Below are positions 1 to 8,976 of a stretch of DNA of 64,000 nt, in pieces. The stretch's first letter is position 1. Each line of letters starts with the position of its first letter. Location of the stretch: contig JAILKL010000076.1 in NCBI GenBank assembly GCA_024693775.1, positions 1 to 64,000 of the forward strand, given 5' to 3'. A program made the position numbers and the translations under genes. This stretch comes from Pseudobutyrivibrio sp. Its GTDB lineage: Bacteria; Bacillota; Clostridia; Lachnospirales; Lachnospiraceae. The notes under the pieces were generated by a model. It ran no database searches. It was not told the origin of the DNA and saw only the letters and a list, made by a program, of their open reading frames with translations.

Positions 1-248
1 CCTGACATACCGAGGATACAATCATAATCTCTACCCTCTCCGTCTTTACGAATCTGGGCTGCTACCTTTTCTAGCTCCTCACGGTTTTCCACATTTGGAT
101 TCCAGTAAGGCTTAATATTTTTCTCAAAGTTACGGCAGTGATCACAAACACCATTCTCATCAAATTCGATAAGCATGTCGGTGGTATCCATTACACACTG
201 TGTACACCTCTGATACTCTCTCTTAATTTTAGGTACATAAATTGCCAT
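1..248 (-). CDS. N-acetyl sugar amidotransferase, PseA/PtmG/WbpG family (3' end outside window)
   Basis: This is the N-terminal 82 residues of a protein that runs off the left edge. Two CxxC pairs (CTQC near residue 16, CDHC near residue 36) look like a zinc ribbon. The sequence then reaches ILGMSG, the start of a PP-loop (SGGxDSS type) typical of adenylating amidotransferases. In known pathways PseA, PtmG and WbpG use this fold to turn an acetamido group into an acetamidino group on pseudaminic or legionaminic acid or on other amino sugars. With legB, legC, legI and legF on the same strand upstream, acetamidino-legionaminic acid formation is a reasonable inference. The start is the ATG at 248. 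The catalytic half cannot be seen. Confidence 0.75.
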   Translation of the reverse strand, partial: MAIYVPKIKREYQRCTQCVMDTTDMLIEFDENGVCDHCRNFEKNIKPYWNPNVENREELEKVAAQIRKDGEGRDYDCILGMS

Positions 249-586
249 AGTTTTTTTTCTTCCTTATAGTCCGCTCGTTACGGTGACAAGCCTAAGATAT
301 TGTGTCTCGTGGCTAACACGCCACGATTCACAACACTTAGAGCTTGTCAACTACGAGCTCATTTAATTAATAAAAATGTTCTAGTAATTTAATAATAAGT
401 ACTATAAATTATTCGAATCACCACAATTCACAATACTTAGAGCTTGATACCTACAGGCTCATTTAATAATTAAAAACGTTCTAGTAATTTAATAATAAGT
501 ACTATAAATTATTCGAACCACAACAATCCACAATGCTTAGAGCTTGCCATGTGGATATCCACCGACATTTAAATATTTACGGTGGA
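249..586. repeat. Intra-operon gap with 100-bp direct repeats and hairpins
   Basis: No gene is visible here. Two copies of a 100-bp unit (321-420 and 421-520) are followed by a third partial copy (521-546); CTTAGAGCTTG recurs at exactly 100-bp spacing. Each full unit folds into two hairpins: a short one formed by GAGC(T) and (A)GCTC arms, kept in both copies despite base changes, and a longer AT-rich one pairing TTCTAGTAATTTA with TAAATTATTCGAA. A separate two-stage hairpin (TTGTG/CACAA around CGTGG/CCACG) spans 300-333. The gap lies between two minus-strand genes of the same presumed operon. Confidence 0.8.
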
Positions 587-1954
587 TTAGTCCTCCGAAT
601 TTTGCTGCTCTAGGTCGGCTAAAATTTCGTCGGCTGATACGATTTTGTCGAAACCTTCGGTGCTCTCCTTCTTGAATACGATACGGATAGTCATGAGGAT
701 GAGCTTTAGGTCTAGTAAAAAGCTATAGTTTTCAATGTACATCAGGTCTAGCTTTATTTTGTCGTAGGCTGATGTGTTGTATTTTCCGTAGATTTGGGCG
801 TAGCCGGTGAGGCCTCCGAGAACCTTGCTACGGAACTCGAATTCTGGGATGGCTGCGGTGTATTTTTCCACATGCTCTGTACGCTCTGGACGAGGTCCTA
901 CTATGGACATATCGCCCTTAATGATATTGAAAATCTGTGGCAGCTCGTCGATACGAGTGGCACGGATAAAATGTCCTACCTTTGTGATGCGGTCGTCGTC
1001 ATCTGTGGCTGGGCGCTGCTCGGCGTCCTCTACCATGCTACGGAATTTGAGGATGTCAAATACCTTGCCGTCCTTTGTGACACGGGCCTGCTTGTAAAAT
1101 ACCGGGCCGTGGTCCTCTAGCTTGATGGCGATGGCTACGCAAAGCATAAGTGGTGAAAGTACCACTGCTGCAACGGAACATAAGATTACATCAAAGATTC
1201 TCTTTACGATTTCCTGCTCAGGTGTAAGACCTGTGGTGTTGATCATCACTAGCGGTGTATCAAACTGGTGAATGCCCTCGCCGCCACCGATGATTACATC
1301 TGAAATCTTTGGTGTGATGTAGGTTTCGATTTCGTGCATGTAGCAATATTTCAACAAATCATTTCGCTGCTTTGCACTGACATCGGAAATAACGATGCCG
1401 TCGAAATCCTTTAGCATTTCTACGATATTATCCATTCCCTCTTCGATGCTAACAATCTTTTTGATGTTGTAGCTATCGGCGCGGGTGTCCATCTTTAGCT
1501 TTAGGCCAACTGATTCTTTATTGCCGTATACCATCAAAAGCTTGCTGGCCTTTGAGTGACGCTCGTAAATGGCAAAGAATATGTAAACGCAAACTCCTGA
1601 AATGAAAAAGTCGCCTAGTGTCAGTAACAGCATTGGCTTTACAGGAATCATGATATTTGCCATCAAGGATAGTTGCAAATATGTTACCGCATTTACGATA
1701 AAAATGGCTATCCATTGAGAGAACAGCACGTCGGCAATTTTTAGGATGCCGTACTTGAATCCCTCGCATAGGTGGATGATGACCAGCATGAGAATGAAAT
1801 AGATTCCCATGAGGACATATTTTCCTCTACCTAAGAATGGATAAAAATAATCGCTGTCGAAAATCATGTTTTTCCATACGAAATAGTAGGAAACTGCCAT
1901 GATTATCAGCTCTATAATGCTTTCAATTTTTCTAATCGTGTTCTTGTTCTTCAA
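587..1954 (-). CDS. Polyprenyl-phosphate sugar-1-phosphate transferase (WbaP/CpsE type)
   Basis: This membrane enzyme should start glycan assembly by moving a sugar-1-phosphate from a nucleotide sugar to undecaprenyl phosphate. The N-terminal third has about four hydrophobic segments (residues 10-140). A Rossmann/CoA-binding-like section follows (about 138-240). The C-terminal half (about 250-440) is a bacterial sugar transferase domain with one more membrane segment, the LKFRSM motif, DELPQ and VGPRPE. At 455 residues it has normal full length for the family. Its 5' end overlaps the end of the upstream glycosyltransferase gene by 23 nt, so the two are probably translationally coupled. Which sugar it transfers cannot be read from sequence. 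Confidence 0.9.
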   Translation of the reverse strand: MKNKNTIRKIESIIELIIMAVSYYFVWKNMIFDSDYFYPFLGRGKYVLMGIYFILMLVIIHLCEGFKYGILKIADVLFSQWIAIFIVNAVTYLQLSLMANIMIPVKPMLLLTLGDFFISGVCVYIFFAIYERHSKASKLLMVYGNKESVGLKLKMDTRADSYNIKKIVSIEEGMDNIVEMLKDFDGIVISDVSAKQRNDLLKYCYMHEIETYITPKISDVIIGGGEGIHQFDTPLVMINTTGLTPEQEIVKRIFDVILCSVAAVVLSPLMLCVAIAIKLEDHGPVFYKQARVTKDGKVFDILKFRSMVEDAEQRPATDDDDRITKVGHFIRATRIDELPQIFNIIKGDMSIVGPRPERTEHVEKYTAAIPEFEFRSKVLGGLTGYAQIYGKYNTSAYDKIKLDLMYIENYSFLLDLKLILMTIRIVFKKESTEGFDKIVSADEILADLEQQNSED

Positions 1955-2882
1955 TCTGATGCTTCTCCCGAATCACAAACTGTGGTGAATGATTTCCATT
2001 AATAAATATTCTACCGATGTATTCGCCTAGGATACCAATCATAAGCATTTGCATACCACCTAAAACTAGTGTGGCAGCCATCATGGTAGGCCATCCTGGC
2101 ACATCGCCGTGGTGTAATGTCTTTAGGATGATTACAGCTGTAAGGATAAATCCCATGATACATGATACAAATCCTAGCAAGGATGTAAGTCTAAGGGGCT
2201 TTACGGAAAATGAGATAAATCCGTCGAACCATAGATTTAAAAGCTTGCTAAGGGTGTAGGTGCTTTTGCCCTCCTCGCGGGCTCTATGCTCTACATAAAC
2301 ATTTGAAATATTGTCTGTACATCTGAGGATGAGGCCCCAGATATATGGATAAGCACCCTTGTATTTGAGCATCTCATCTCTGACAAATTTATTTATAACA
2401 AAATAGCTGTTAAGCTGTAATGTCTTTGGCTTTCCAATAAAGGATGTGGCCATCATATCGTTGATATCGTGGCCGAACTTTTTGAAGGCTGTGTCCTTTT
2501 TGGTCTGATATCTACCAAATACTGCATCAAATCCACGCTCCATCTGAAGCAAAAGCTTGTGAGCCTCGTATGGTGGGTTTTGACCGTCGTCATCAAGGAC
2601 GATAAAATAATCGCCTGTGGCCTCTGAAAGTCCGCACATGGTGGCGCCGTCCTGGCCAAAATTCTTGGCAAGATTGATGGCAACTACCTCTGGATTTTTG
2701 TCTGCAATTTCGCAAAGCTTTGGGTAGGTACCGTCTCTCGAACCATCATTTACTAATACTATTTCCTTCTCATACTCATCGGATGGAAATTCAGCACAAA
2801 TATCTTCTACTACTCCTTCGATAGTGTTTTCACTATGGTAACAAGGAATAACAAAGGATATTTTCTTATCAATTTTTCTCAT
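1932..2882 (-). CDS. Polyprenyl-phosphate glycosyltransferase, GT2 (DPM1/ArnC/GtrB type)
   Basis: The N-terminal GT2 domain (about 8-225) has VIPCYHSENTI, the VLVNDGSRDGT nucleotide-binding stretch and a VLDDDGQNPP acceptor-site motif. Two C-terminal transmembrane helices (about 232-295) end in the conserved GEYIGRIF segment. Proteins of this layout load a sugar onto a polyprenyl phosphate carrier at the inner face of the membrane. The start is placed at the ATG at 2882 because GGAG lies five bases upstream of it; the GTG at 2888 would sit directly on that ribosome site. It lies just downstream of the aminotransferase-like gene and overlaps the sugar transferase gene. Confidence 0.88.
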   Translation of the reverse strand: MRKIDKKISFVIPCYHSENTIEGVVEDICAEFPSDEYEKEIVLVNDGSRDGTYPKLCEIADKNPEVVAINLAKNFGQDGATMCGLSEATGDYFIVLDDDGQNPPYEAHKLLLQMERGFDAVFGRYQTKKDTAFKKFGHDINDMMATSFIGKPKTLQLNSYFVINKFVRDEMLKYKGAYPYIWGLILRCTDNISNVYVEHRAREEGKSTYTLSKLLNLWFDGFISFSVKPLRLTSLLGFVSCIMGFILTAVIILKTLHHGDVPGWPTMMAATLVLGGMQMLMIGILGEYIGRIFINGNHSPQFVIREKHQIEEQEHD

Positions 2883-2900
2883 ATACACTCCAATTCTTAA

Positions 2901-3878
2901 TTAGGCCTCAATCAAAAAATTTTCCAATAAAAACCCTGCTATATATTCCATATCCCCCTCATCATAGGTCTGTGTAATTGGCAATGGTACCAAAAACTTA
3001 GACAGCTTTTTCTCAAAAGCATTGGTGGTAGATGCCTCCTCAATCCATCTCCACCAGCGTGGAACAAATATATGATGCTCCACTAAAGCCTCGCGGATGC
3101 CCTCCTTTGAAACAAGAAGTGGATAAACCATTGGTGCACCGTTTTCAAGGCTGATATCTAGCTCATTATACTTTCCGATGAGCTGATGCATTTTATTAAA
3201 ATTGGCCACGCGTCTGTCATTGACTGACTGCATATCGATGCCTGCCATAAGAGCCTCTGTGAGACGAGACATGTATCGCATGCCCTCCACATTGATGTGC
3301 TCCTCGTTTTCCTTTGACATGGCATAGGCAGCATTTGGTCCTGCCTCAATGGCCTTTAATAAAAATCCTGCTGTGTCTGCGCTTTCTCCTGTAGGAATGT
3401 CTAGGCGTGGAATCTCATCCCCAACTAAATATGCACCGTCTGGCACGCCGAAAAACTTGCGGCAGCTGTAGGCGCTAAGGGTGCCGCGCATAGGCTCTGT
3501 AAAAAATCCCTGGGTATTATCGAAAAGCACATGGCTATGCTCTGCAATAATATCCTGCTGCATCACGTGTGTCATGATGCCAAAGTAATTCGTATATACG
3601 AATAATGCCCTATCGTCAAATCCACCCTCTGGCTCAAGTGGCATCAGGTGCTCATCAATATTATAATAGCGCACCTCTACGCCCACCTCTAAAAGGCCAG
3701 CCTCTACAGTCTTACAGGTATAGTAAGGAATGTAGACACATTTGTAATTAAATGCCAAGGCTGCATAGGCAATGGCATTACGGCCAGAATTAAGGGCTAC
3801 GTGGTCAAAGCCTTTGAATAAATCAGTATTAACTTTTTTTAATTCAAGTGGCAAGCAACCACCGTATTCCTTGATCAT
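2901..3878 (-). CDS. DegT/AHBA-like PLP-dependent sugar aminotransferase family protein
   Basis: The fold features match a PLP-dependent type I enzyme. NSGRNAIAYA near residue 31 fits the phosphate-binding region, DNTQGFF near residue 118 the aspartate under the ring nitrogen, and SCRKFFGVPDGAYL near 138-151 carries the likely Schiff-base lysine. At 325 residues it is shorter than classic DegT enzymes (about 370-390), with a compact C-terminal part. The neighbouring Gfo/Idh/MocA oxidoreductase gene, 29 bp upstream on the transcript, suggests the pair oxidises and then aminates a sugar nucleotide, as WbpB/WbpE do. The substrate is unknown, and a non-catalytic role is possible. Confidence 0.65.
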   Translation of the reverse strand: MIKEYGGCLPLELKKVNTDLFKGFDHVALNSGRNAIAYAALAFNYKCVYIPYYTCKTVEAGLLEVGVEVRYYNIDEHLMPLEPEGGFDDRALFVYTNYFGIMTHVMQQDIIAEHSHVLFDNTQGFFTEPMRGTLSAYSCRKFFGVPDGAYLVGDEIPRLDIPTGESADTAGFLLKAIEAGPNAAYAMSKENEEHINVEGMRYMSRLTEALMAGIDMQSVNDRRVANFNKMHQLIGKYNELDISLENGAPMVYPLLVSKEGIREALVEHHIFVPRWWRWIEEASTTNAFEKKLSKFLVPLPITQTYDEGDMEYIAGFLLENFLIEA

Positions 3879-3907
3879 AAAACATCTCCGTATACAAAAA
3901 GTAAAAT

Positions 3908-4987
3908 TTATTTATCAAATCTACCTACGAAATCCATTGTGCTGCAATCCTTCATAGGGAACTCTACTGGCTCACCTGTAGCAGCTGATTTGTAAATAGC
4001 AAGAACCATCTCAAGGGCGCGGCGGCCTGCCTCACCATTTACATATGGCTCTCTATCATTTTCGATAGCGTCAATAACATCTCTGTAAAGCTTTGAATGA
4101 CCAAAACCGTAAACGTTTGGAGGAAGCTCTGAGCACTCCTTCTTTACCTGCTCTGGCTCGTCGATGTAATCAGAGAAGTTCCACTCCTCAAGAAGGTTTA
4201 CAGCGTCACCGCCGGCCTTTACTGTACCCTTGTCACCAAAGATGTAAAGTGTCTCCTCAAGATTCTTAGGGAATACGTCTGTTGTTCCCTCGATGATACC
4301 GTAGCTGCCGTTCTTGAACTGAACAAGTGCGATACCAAGATCCTCTGCCTGAATGTAATCGTGCTTTAATCTATCTGTCATACCTACAACACGAACAACC
4401 TCATCTCCCATCATCCAACGAAGAAGGTCGATGTCGTGGATACACTGGTTCATAAGTGCTCCACCATCCTGCTCCCATGTGCCTCTCCATGAAGCTCTGT
4501 CGTAGTACTCGTGGTCACGTGCCCAACGGATGTGAGCTGTACCATATAAAAGACGACCAAATCTGCCCTTTTCAAGAGCTTCTCTAATCATCTGAATTGA
4601 CTTGTTGAATCTGTTCTGGTGGCAAGCGCAAACCTTTACGCCCTTTCTGTGGCCAGCCTCGATGATAGCGTCTGCATCTGCAAGTGAAAGTGCGATAGGC
4701 TTTTCAATGATGACATTGCAGCCTGCCTCGATACAATCAAGTGCAATCTGTGCATGCTTGCCTGACTCTGTAGCAATGGCTACAAGCTCTGGCTTCATCT
4801 CCTCTAACATCTTCTTATAATCTGTATACTGCTTTACATAGTTTGCATCTAAATCAAATTTCTTAATCTTATCCTCAGTGTTCTTGAGATCTAGATCGCA
4901 AAGTGCTACTAAATCAAGACCTGTTTTCTGTGATGCTACGACGTGGTTTGGTGAGATACGTCCGCAGCCGATAATTGCATATTTCAT
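3908..4987 (-). CDS. Gfo/Idh/MocA family sugar oxidoreductase
   Basis: An N-terminal NAD(P) Rossmann fold begins MKYAIIGCGRIS (GxGxxx). EKPIALSLADADA near residue 95 carries the typical EKP motif. The C-terminal two-domain sheet includes GGALMNQCIHDIDLLRWMMGD (about 175-195), which holds the usual catalytic histidine of the family. The 359-residue length is standard. Family members oxidise or reduce a hydroxyl of a sugar or nucleotide sugar. Next to the aminotransferase-like gene, a keto-sugar intermediate for amination is likely. It starts at ATG 4987, behind the O-antigen-ligase-like gene's end in the same operon. Confidence 0.88.
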   Translation of the reverse strand: MKYAIIGCGRISPNHVVASQKTGLDLVALCDLDLKNTEDKIKKFDLDANYVKQYTDYKKMLEEMKPELVAIATESGKHAQIALDCIEAGCNVIIEKPIALSLADADAIIEAGHRKGVKVCACHQNRFNKSIQMIREALEKGRFGRLLYGTAHIRWARDHEYYDRASWRGTWEQDGGALMNQCIHDIDLLRWMMGDEVVRVVGMTDRLKHDYIQAEDLGIALVQFKNGSYGIIEGTTDVFPKNLEETLYIFGDKGTVKAGGDAVNLLEEWNFSDYIDEPEQVKKECSELPPNVYGFGHSKLYRDVIDAIENDREPYVNGEAGRRALEMVLAIYKSAATGEPVEFPMKDCSTMDFVGRFDK

Positions 4988-5017
4988 TATTTCTCCTCCT
5001 TACAATGAAACAGCCTC

Positions 5018-6271
5018 CTAGTTTTCCTTTTTCTTTAAGAAAACATAGGCTACTAAATATGTATAATATGGTGTCATGTATTTGTAGAACATATCAATGC
5101 CTAAATCCATGAACACAAATGATACCAAGAATGAAAGTACTAAAAGCTTTGCCATTTTGTTCTTTGTGAAGAATGATTTGATGGCAAGGTAAACTGGGAA
5201 CCAGTAGTACATTACAAAACCAAAGATTCCGAATGAGAATAAAAGCTCAAGGAAATTCATGTGGGTGTGGATATGTCTGTAGGCAATTTCCACGCCATCG
5301 TTTGGTCTGTATTCCTCTAACAACGAATATGGCATCTCCTTGAAGGCGTAGAAGCCATGTCCGAAAAGTGGGTGCTCTACGAAGTGCTCTTTTACCGCAG
5401 CGATAACAGCCATACGCTGTCCTGTGCTGGTGTGTAAATCGTAATCTGTAGAGCCGATACCTGTGAACATCTCAACGATTCGCTCGCCGATGATGCTGTA
5501 AAGAGCTGGCACAAGCATGATAGCTGCAACACCTGCAACTCCTAAAATAAGTAGGATAATGATGCTGCGTCTAAGTGTCTTTTTGTCCTTTGCTGAGCCG
5601 AGAAGCAAGATGGCAATCACCAGGACTATAGGAAGCACTGATGATTTGGAGCCTGATGCAACAATCTGAGCTACTGCAAGAAGCGCTGCCCAAAGGTATG
5701 CTTTGAACTTTCTATTTATAATAATCTGGTACATAAGTGGTATCAGCATTATTAACATAAGATTTCCAGTGTCTACACAAGTACCTGCTGGTGTGGCGCC
5801 TACTCGGTAAGCATTGCCATCAAAAAGCTGTAGCCAAACTGGGTCAAATAAAAGGCTAGTAACAAGTGTAAGTGGGATGACTGCGCATGCTGCCACTGAA
5901 ATAATGTCGAGAACGTCATCCATGTTGTAGTAGAGCATAATCATGATGAAAACTGCTGGAACCACTGTAAGAATGTGGTACTGGCGGCTGTACATATCTG
6001 AACATACTCCTAATTTAAAATGTCCGTATATAAAAACTAAAATTGAAAAAGCTACTACCCAGATGATTGCTGGATTAAAAAGCGCCTCCTTTGCAGTGGC
6101 CTTATCCTTTATCATGAGGATGAGGCAAAATACTGCCGAAAGGGCTGCTGCCGCAAGGTTTGCAAGAACATATTGCTTGCCTAGGGCCAGACCTAGGTCG
6201 CATCTAGCAAAAATTGTGGCTGCCACAAGGAACATGGCTATTAGCTTTTTATTTTTATAAATTGTTTCCAT
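5018..6271 (-). CDS. O-antigen ligase / Wzy-like polysaccharide polymerase
   Basis: About ten to twelve hydrophobic helices with a large extracytoplasmic loop around residues 270-340. That loop contains an arginine- and histidine-bearing stretch ending GHGFYAFKEM and HTHMNFLELLFSFGIFG, the Wzy_C-type signature. Such proteins join glycan repeat units or ligate the glycan to an acceptor outside the cytoplasmic membrane. The start is set at ATG 6271 because AGGAG lies five bases upstream; the ATG at 6286 overlaps that site. The gene follows the metallo-hydrolase gene by about 20 bp. Ligase and polymerase cannot be told apart from sequence. Confidence 0.82.
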   Translation of the reverse strand: METIYKNKKLIAMFLVAATIFARCDLGLALGKQYVLANLAAAALSAVFCLILMIKDKATAKEALFNPAIIWVVAFSILVFIYGHFKLGVCSDMYSRQYHILTVVPAVFIMIMLYYNMDDVLDIISVAACAVIPLTLVTSLLFDPVWLQLFDGNAYRVGATPAGTCVDTGNLMLIMLIPLMYQIIINRKFKAYLWAALLAVAQIVASGSKSSVLPIVLVIAILLLGSAKDKKTLRRSIIILLILGVAGVAAIMLVPALYSIIGERIVEMFTGIGSTDYDLHTSTGQRMAVIAAVKEHFVEHPLFGHGFYAFKEMPYSLLEEYRPNDGVEIAYRHIHTHMNFLELLFSFGIFGFVMYYWFPVYLAIKSFFTKNKMAKLLVLSFLVSFVFMDLGIDMFYKYMTPYYTYLVAYVFLKKKEN

Positions 6272-6292
6272 AGAATCTCCTGTCATTCAAAT

Positions 6293-7837
6293 TTAGAATG
6301 CAAAAACGTTAGGAGCTGATTTGAACCAGACGATTCTGCTGCCGGCATCCTGCAAGTAAGCTGCCAGCGCTCCCGCTGTAAAATTAGGACTAGTAAGCAT
6401 GTTGTCAGGCAAATCGAAAATCGAAATGGATGGGCTAACCATCTCATAAAAGCCTGAATCTGTAGGCATACTATTATTTCCATGATGTCCGCACTGAAGA
6501 ATGTCGGCGGATAATTTTTCTCCGTAGGTCTCTACCAAATAATCTGCCATGTATTTGCTATGGCAATCTCCGCAGAACAAGATGCTGCGGTTTTTGGTGG
6601 CCATCTTGAAGACTAGTGAACAGTTGTTAGGAATGTCCTCTGCGCAATCCTTGACCACATCATCCATAGCATTGAAGAAGGTGATAGTAAGATCGTCGCT
6701 AAATTCCAAAACATCGTCGCGCTGCACATAATTAATATTAGTAGCGCCCTCTGTTACTTCCATAAATCTGTCGAATGAATCCACATCATCCCATTCCTGT
6801 GCTATAGGATAGAATGTTTCTGCATCCAAAGGAGTGACATAAACGTTTTCAATCTCAATGCCCTGAGGGTCATTGTAAATCTCATTGAAAGCATCTATGT
6901 GGTCCATGTGATAGTGTGTGAGGAACCAGGCATCTACATGTCCGCCATATGCATTTATGGCATCGCGAAGCATCTGCTCGTTTTCTACATGTCCACCATC
7001 TACGACTAAAAGTGTGCCGTCGTTTTTATTATACATAGTATAGCAAATACCCTGAAGCTCGGATAAATCGGTGTATTCTGTCAAAATCCAATCTCCCTGG
7101 TATGGAGTAAGCACTGCATAATAGGTAGTTCTGCCGTATAGCTCAAAGCCAGCGTCAATATATGTGTCTAGCACATTTTCTGCCGCAGAAACTACTACGT
7201 AATCTACATCATTGGTCAGACAATAATCTGCCACCACCTGAGGGTTTGGAGACTCGTTGGTGAGCTCGTAGGCCTCGTCTGGAAGCTCTCTAGCGTATGG
7301 CATAGAGAAGCGGCTGTCCATCTGACGCAGGTAAACTGCGATGTCCTGTGGAGCCATGATGCGGATAGTGTCACCCTCGTAATCTGCAAAAATATCACAG
7401 ATAGTGACTACATCCTGTGGAACCTTGTTGCGGTTCTCTGCCTTTGTGTACCAATCCTGTGTGTAAACACATCTGCCGAAGATTGCTATGAGGGCAATGA
7501 CGGCTAGGGTGCCTGCCAGCTTTTTTACACCCTTTAGATTTTTGATAAGGAGGGTGAAGCCGTAGGCTATGATGACTGGCACCATTATTATACTGAAGAA
7601 TCTCATATAATATTGGTCAAAGGCGTCAGTGGAGAAGCTGTACTTCATCACTGCGTAAGTAATCGGATTGTATATGAAAACCAGTACAATACCTGTATAC
7701 CACAGGAAAATGTACCGTTTTATTTTTTCTTTTTCGAAGATCAGTATTCCCAGTAGCCCAAGCAAGAATAAAATGGCATATCCCATATCATCCCAGTAGG
7801 TGCGAGTGATACTGACTATAAATTTTAACCACGCCAT
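6293..7837 (-). CDS. Membrane protein with C-terminal metallo-beta-lactamase-fold domain
   Basis: Residues 1-130 contain about four transmembrane helices. Residues 140-260 are soluble and unassigned. Residues 265-510 are an MBL-fold hydrolase with VDGGH, the metal motif THYHMDHID (HxHxDH), CGDCH and LQCGHHGNNS, resembling the MBL part of ComEC/Rec2 proteins. It overlaps the preceding membrane-protein gene by 13 nt in another frame, and its ATG has no convincing ribosome site (AGGA lies about 15 bases away). The two may therefore act as one polypeptide, either through coupling or because the gene was split by a frameshift. The substrate is unknown; a phosphoester or phosphonate linked to glycan export is possible. 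Confidence 0.7.
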   Translation of the reverse strand: MAWLKFIVSITRTYWDDMGYAILFLLGLLGILIFEKEKIKRYIFLWYTGIVLVFIYNPITYAVMKYSFSTDAFDQYYMRFFSIIMVPVIIAYGFTLLIKNLKGVKKLAGTLAVIALIAIFGRCVYTQDWYTKAENRNKVPQDVVTICDIFADYEGDTIRIMAPQDIAVYLRQMDSRFSMPYARELPDEAYELTNESPNPQVVADYCLTNDVDYVVVSAAENVLDTYIDAGFELYGRTTYYAVLTPYQGDWILTEYTDLSELQGICYTMYNKNDGTLLVVDGGHVENEQMLRDAINAYGGHVDAWFLTHYHMDHIDAFNEIYNDPQGIEIENVYVTPLDAETFYPIAQEWDDVDSFDRFMEVTEGATNINYVQRDDVLEFSDDLTITFFNAMDDVVKDCAEDIPNNCSLVFKMATKNRSILFCGDCHSKYMADYLVETYGEKLSADILQCGHHGNNSMPTDSGFYEMVSPSISIFDLPDNMLTSPNFTAGALAAYLQDAGSRIVWFKSAPNVFAF

Positions 7838-8976
7838 ATATCTATAAAATTAGGTCCTAACTGCTTGTTTAATAACATCATTGCGCATAAATAAAATGCG
7901 AGCTGGTATGCTGGTCCGAAAAGACTGGCAACCACATATCTAAAGCCCAAAGGCTTTTTGTTGTGAATCGTCATGACTACAAACATAACCACTGTGGTAA
8001 GTGGAATGAGTAGTATGGATAAATTGGTGAGGGAGCTGGCTCCCAGTGAAAACATGGCAAGTCCTATGGCTGCGCTAGTGTCTGGCTTCTCGGCAAAAAG
8101 TCGAGCCATGTAGCAAATCATAAATGGAACTGCGATGGCTGTAAGCACTGCCTTTCCCTGCCAGATGGCACACAGCAATCTGAAGGTAGGTGAATAATGC
8201 GAGTAATATCCAAATATGAAAGCCATGGACAGTAGAATCATGAAAATCATTCTATTGTCTGCCTCCTGAAACAGGAAGCGGGCCATGTAAAAGTATATTC
8301 CGTAGGCCACTAGTAAAAGCACTACATTTAAAATGGTATGACAAACTGTGGTGACCTCGAAGCCTGAAACCTGTGCCAAGTATGACACGTAGGTGTTCCA
8401 GGAATTGGCAATACGCTTTGTGGAGGTGTATGGGCTCTCGCCTGTGATGAAATTCACATTGCTAATCATGTCGGAATCGATGTTGTCCAAGCTGGTAACT
8501 ACGTAATCGTAATCATCATAGGACCATTCATTGATCTCGTATTTGAATGCCACATACATTTGGCCTACTAAAAGTACTGTAAAAATCAGCACGTAAACCG
8601 CCAAAAATTTGTCTTCTATAAACTGTTTTTTGATGGCTGCAAATCTACCGGTGATTTCTGATTTGAATGGGGTGTGATTGTGCAGCTCTAGGAAAATCCA
8701 GGCAATGACCGCTATGGCCATGAGCACTGAATAGGTAATTACTAATCTATGAAAGCCTCCACGAACTACCTCGTGAATCATAGTGGAATTTTGATACCAT
8801 ACAAAAATGGAATTGAGGAGATAAAACACTCCCCAAGAACCAAACAGGCCTATAACATAGGTAACGATAGGCGACCTATGCTGCAATTCCTTTGATCTAT
8901 ATGTAATTAGTCTGCCCACTGCTACAGGCACCAAAGTGAAATGTAGCAGGAAAGCTATTGCTCTAATTAATATCAT
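7825..8976 (-). CDS. Polytopic membrane protein, DUF6077-like (possible N-terminal half of split gene)
   Basis: This 383-residue protein has about nine hydrophobic helices and a soluble loop (about 165-205) containing YDDYDYVVTSLDNIDSD. That loop resembles the acidic extracytoplasmic loop of GT-C glycosyltransferases and DUF6077 proteins. It ends abruptly at WRG-stop, where the next frame starts and continues with more transmembrane helices. It sits between legF and the MBL protein. A role in handling polyprenyl-linked glycan outside the membrane is inference only. The stop may be genuine, with two overlapping genes, or the trace of a frameshift. Confidence 0.6.
   Translation of the reverse strand: MILIRAIAFLLHFTLVPVAVGRLITYRSKELQHRSPIVTYVIGLFGSWGVFYLLNSIFVWYQNSTMIHEVVRGGFHRLVITYSVLMAIAVIAWIFLELHNHTPFKSEITGRFAAIKKQFIEDKFLAVYVLIFTVLLVGQMYVAFKYEINEWSYDDYDYVVTSLDNIDSDMISNVNFITGESPYTSTKRIANSWNTYVSYLAQVSGFEVTTVCHTILNVVLLLVAYGIYFYMARFLFQEADNRMIFMILLSMAFIFGYYSHYSPTFRLLCAIWQGKAVLTAIAVPFMICYMARLFAEKPDTSAAIGLAMFSLGASSLTNLSILLIPLTTVVMFVVMTIHNKKPLGFRYVVASLFGPAYQLAFYLCAMMLLNKQLGPNFIDIWRG

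Noticed and set aside
6293..8976. Programmed -1 frameshift joining the two membrane protein genes
   Set aside because: The two frames overlap for only about 25 bases and no slippery heptamer or downstream pseudoknot is obvious, so it is kept only as a possibility and not called.
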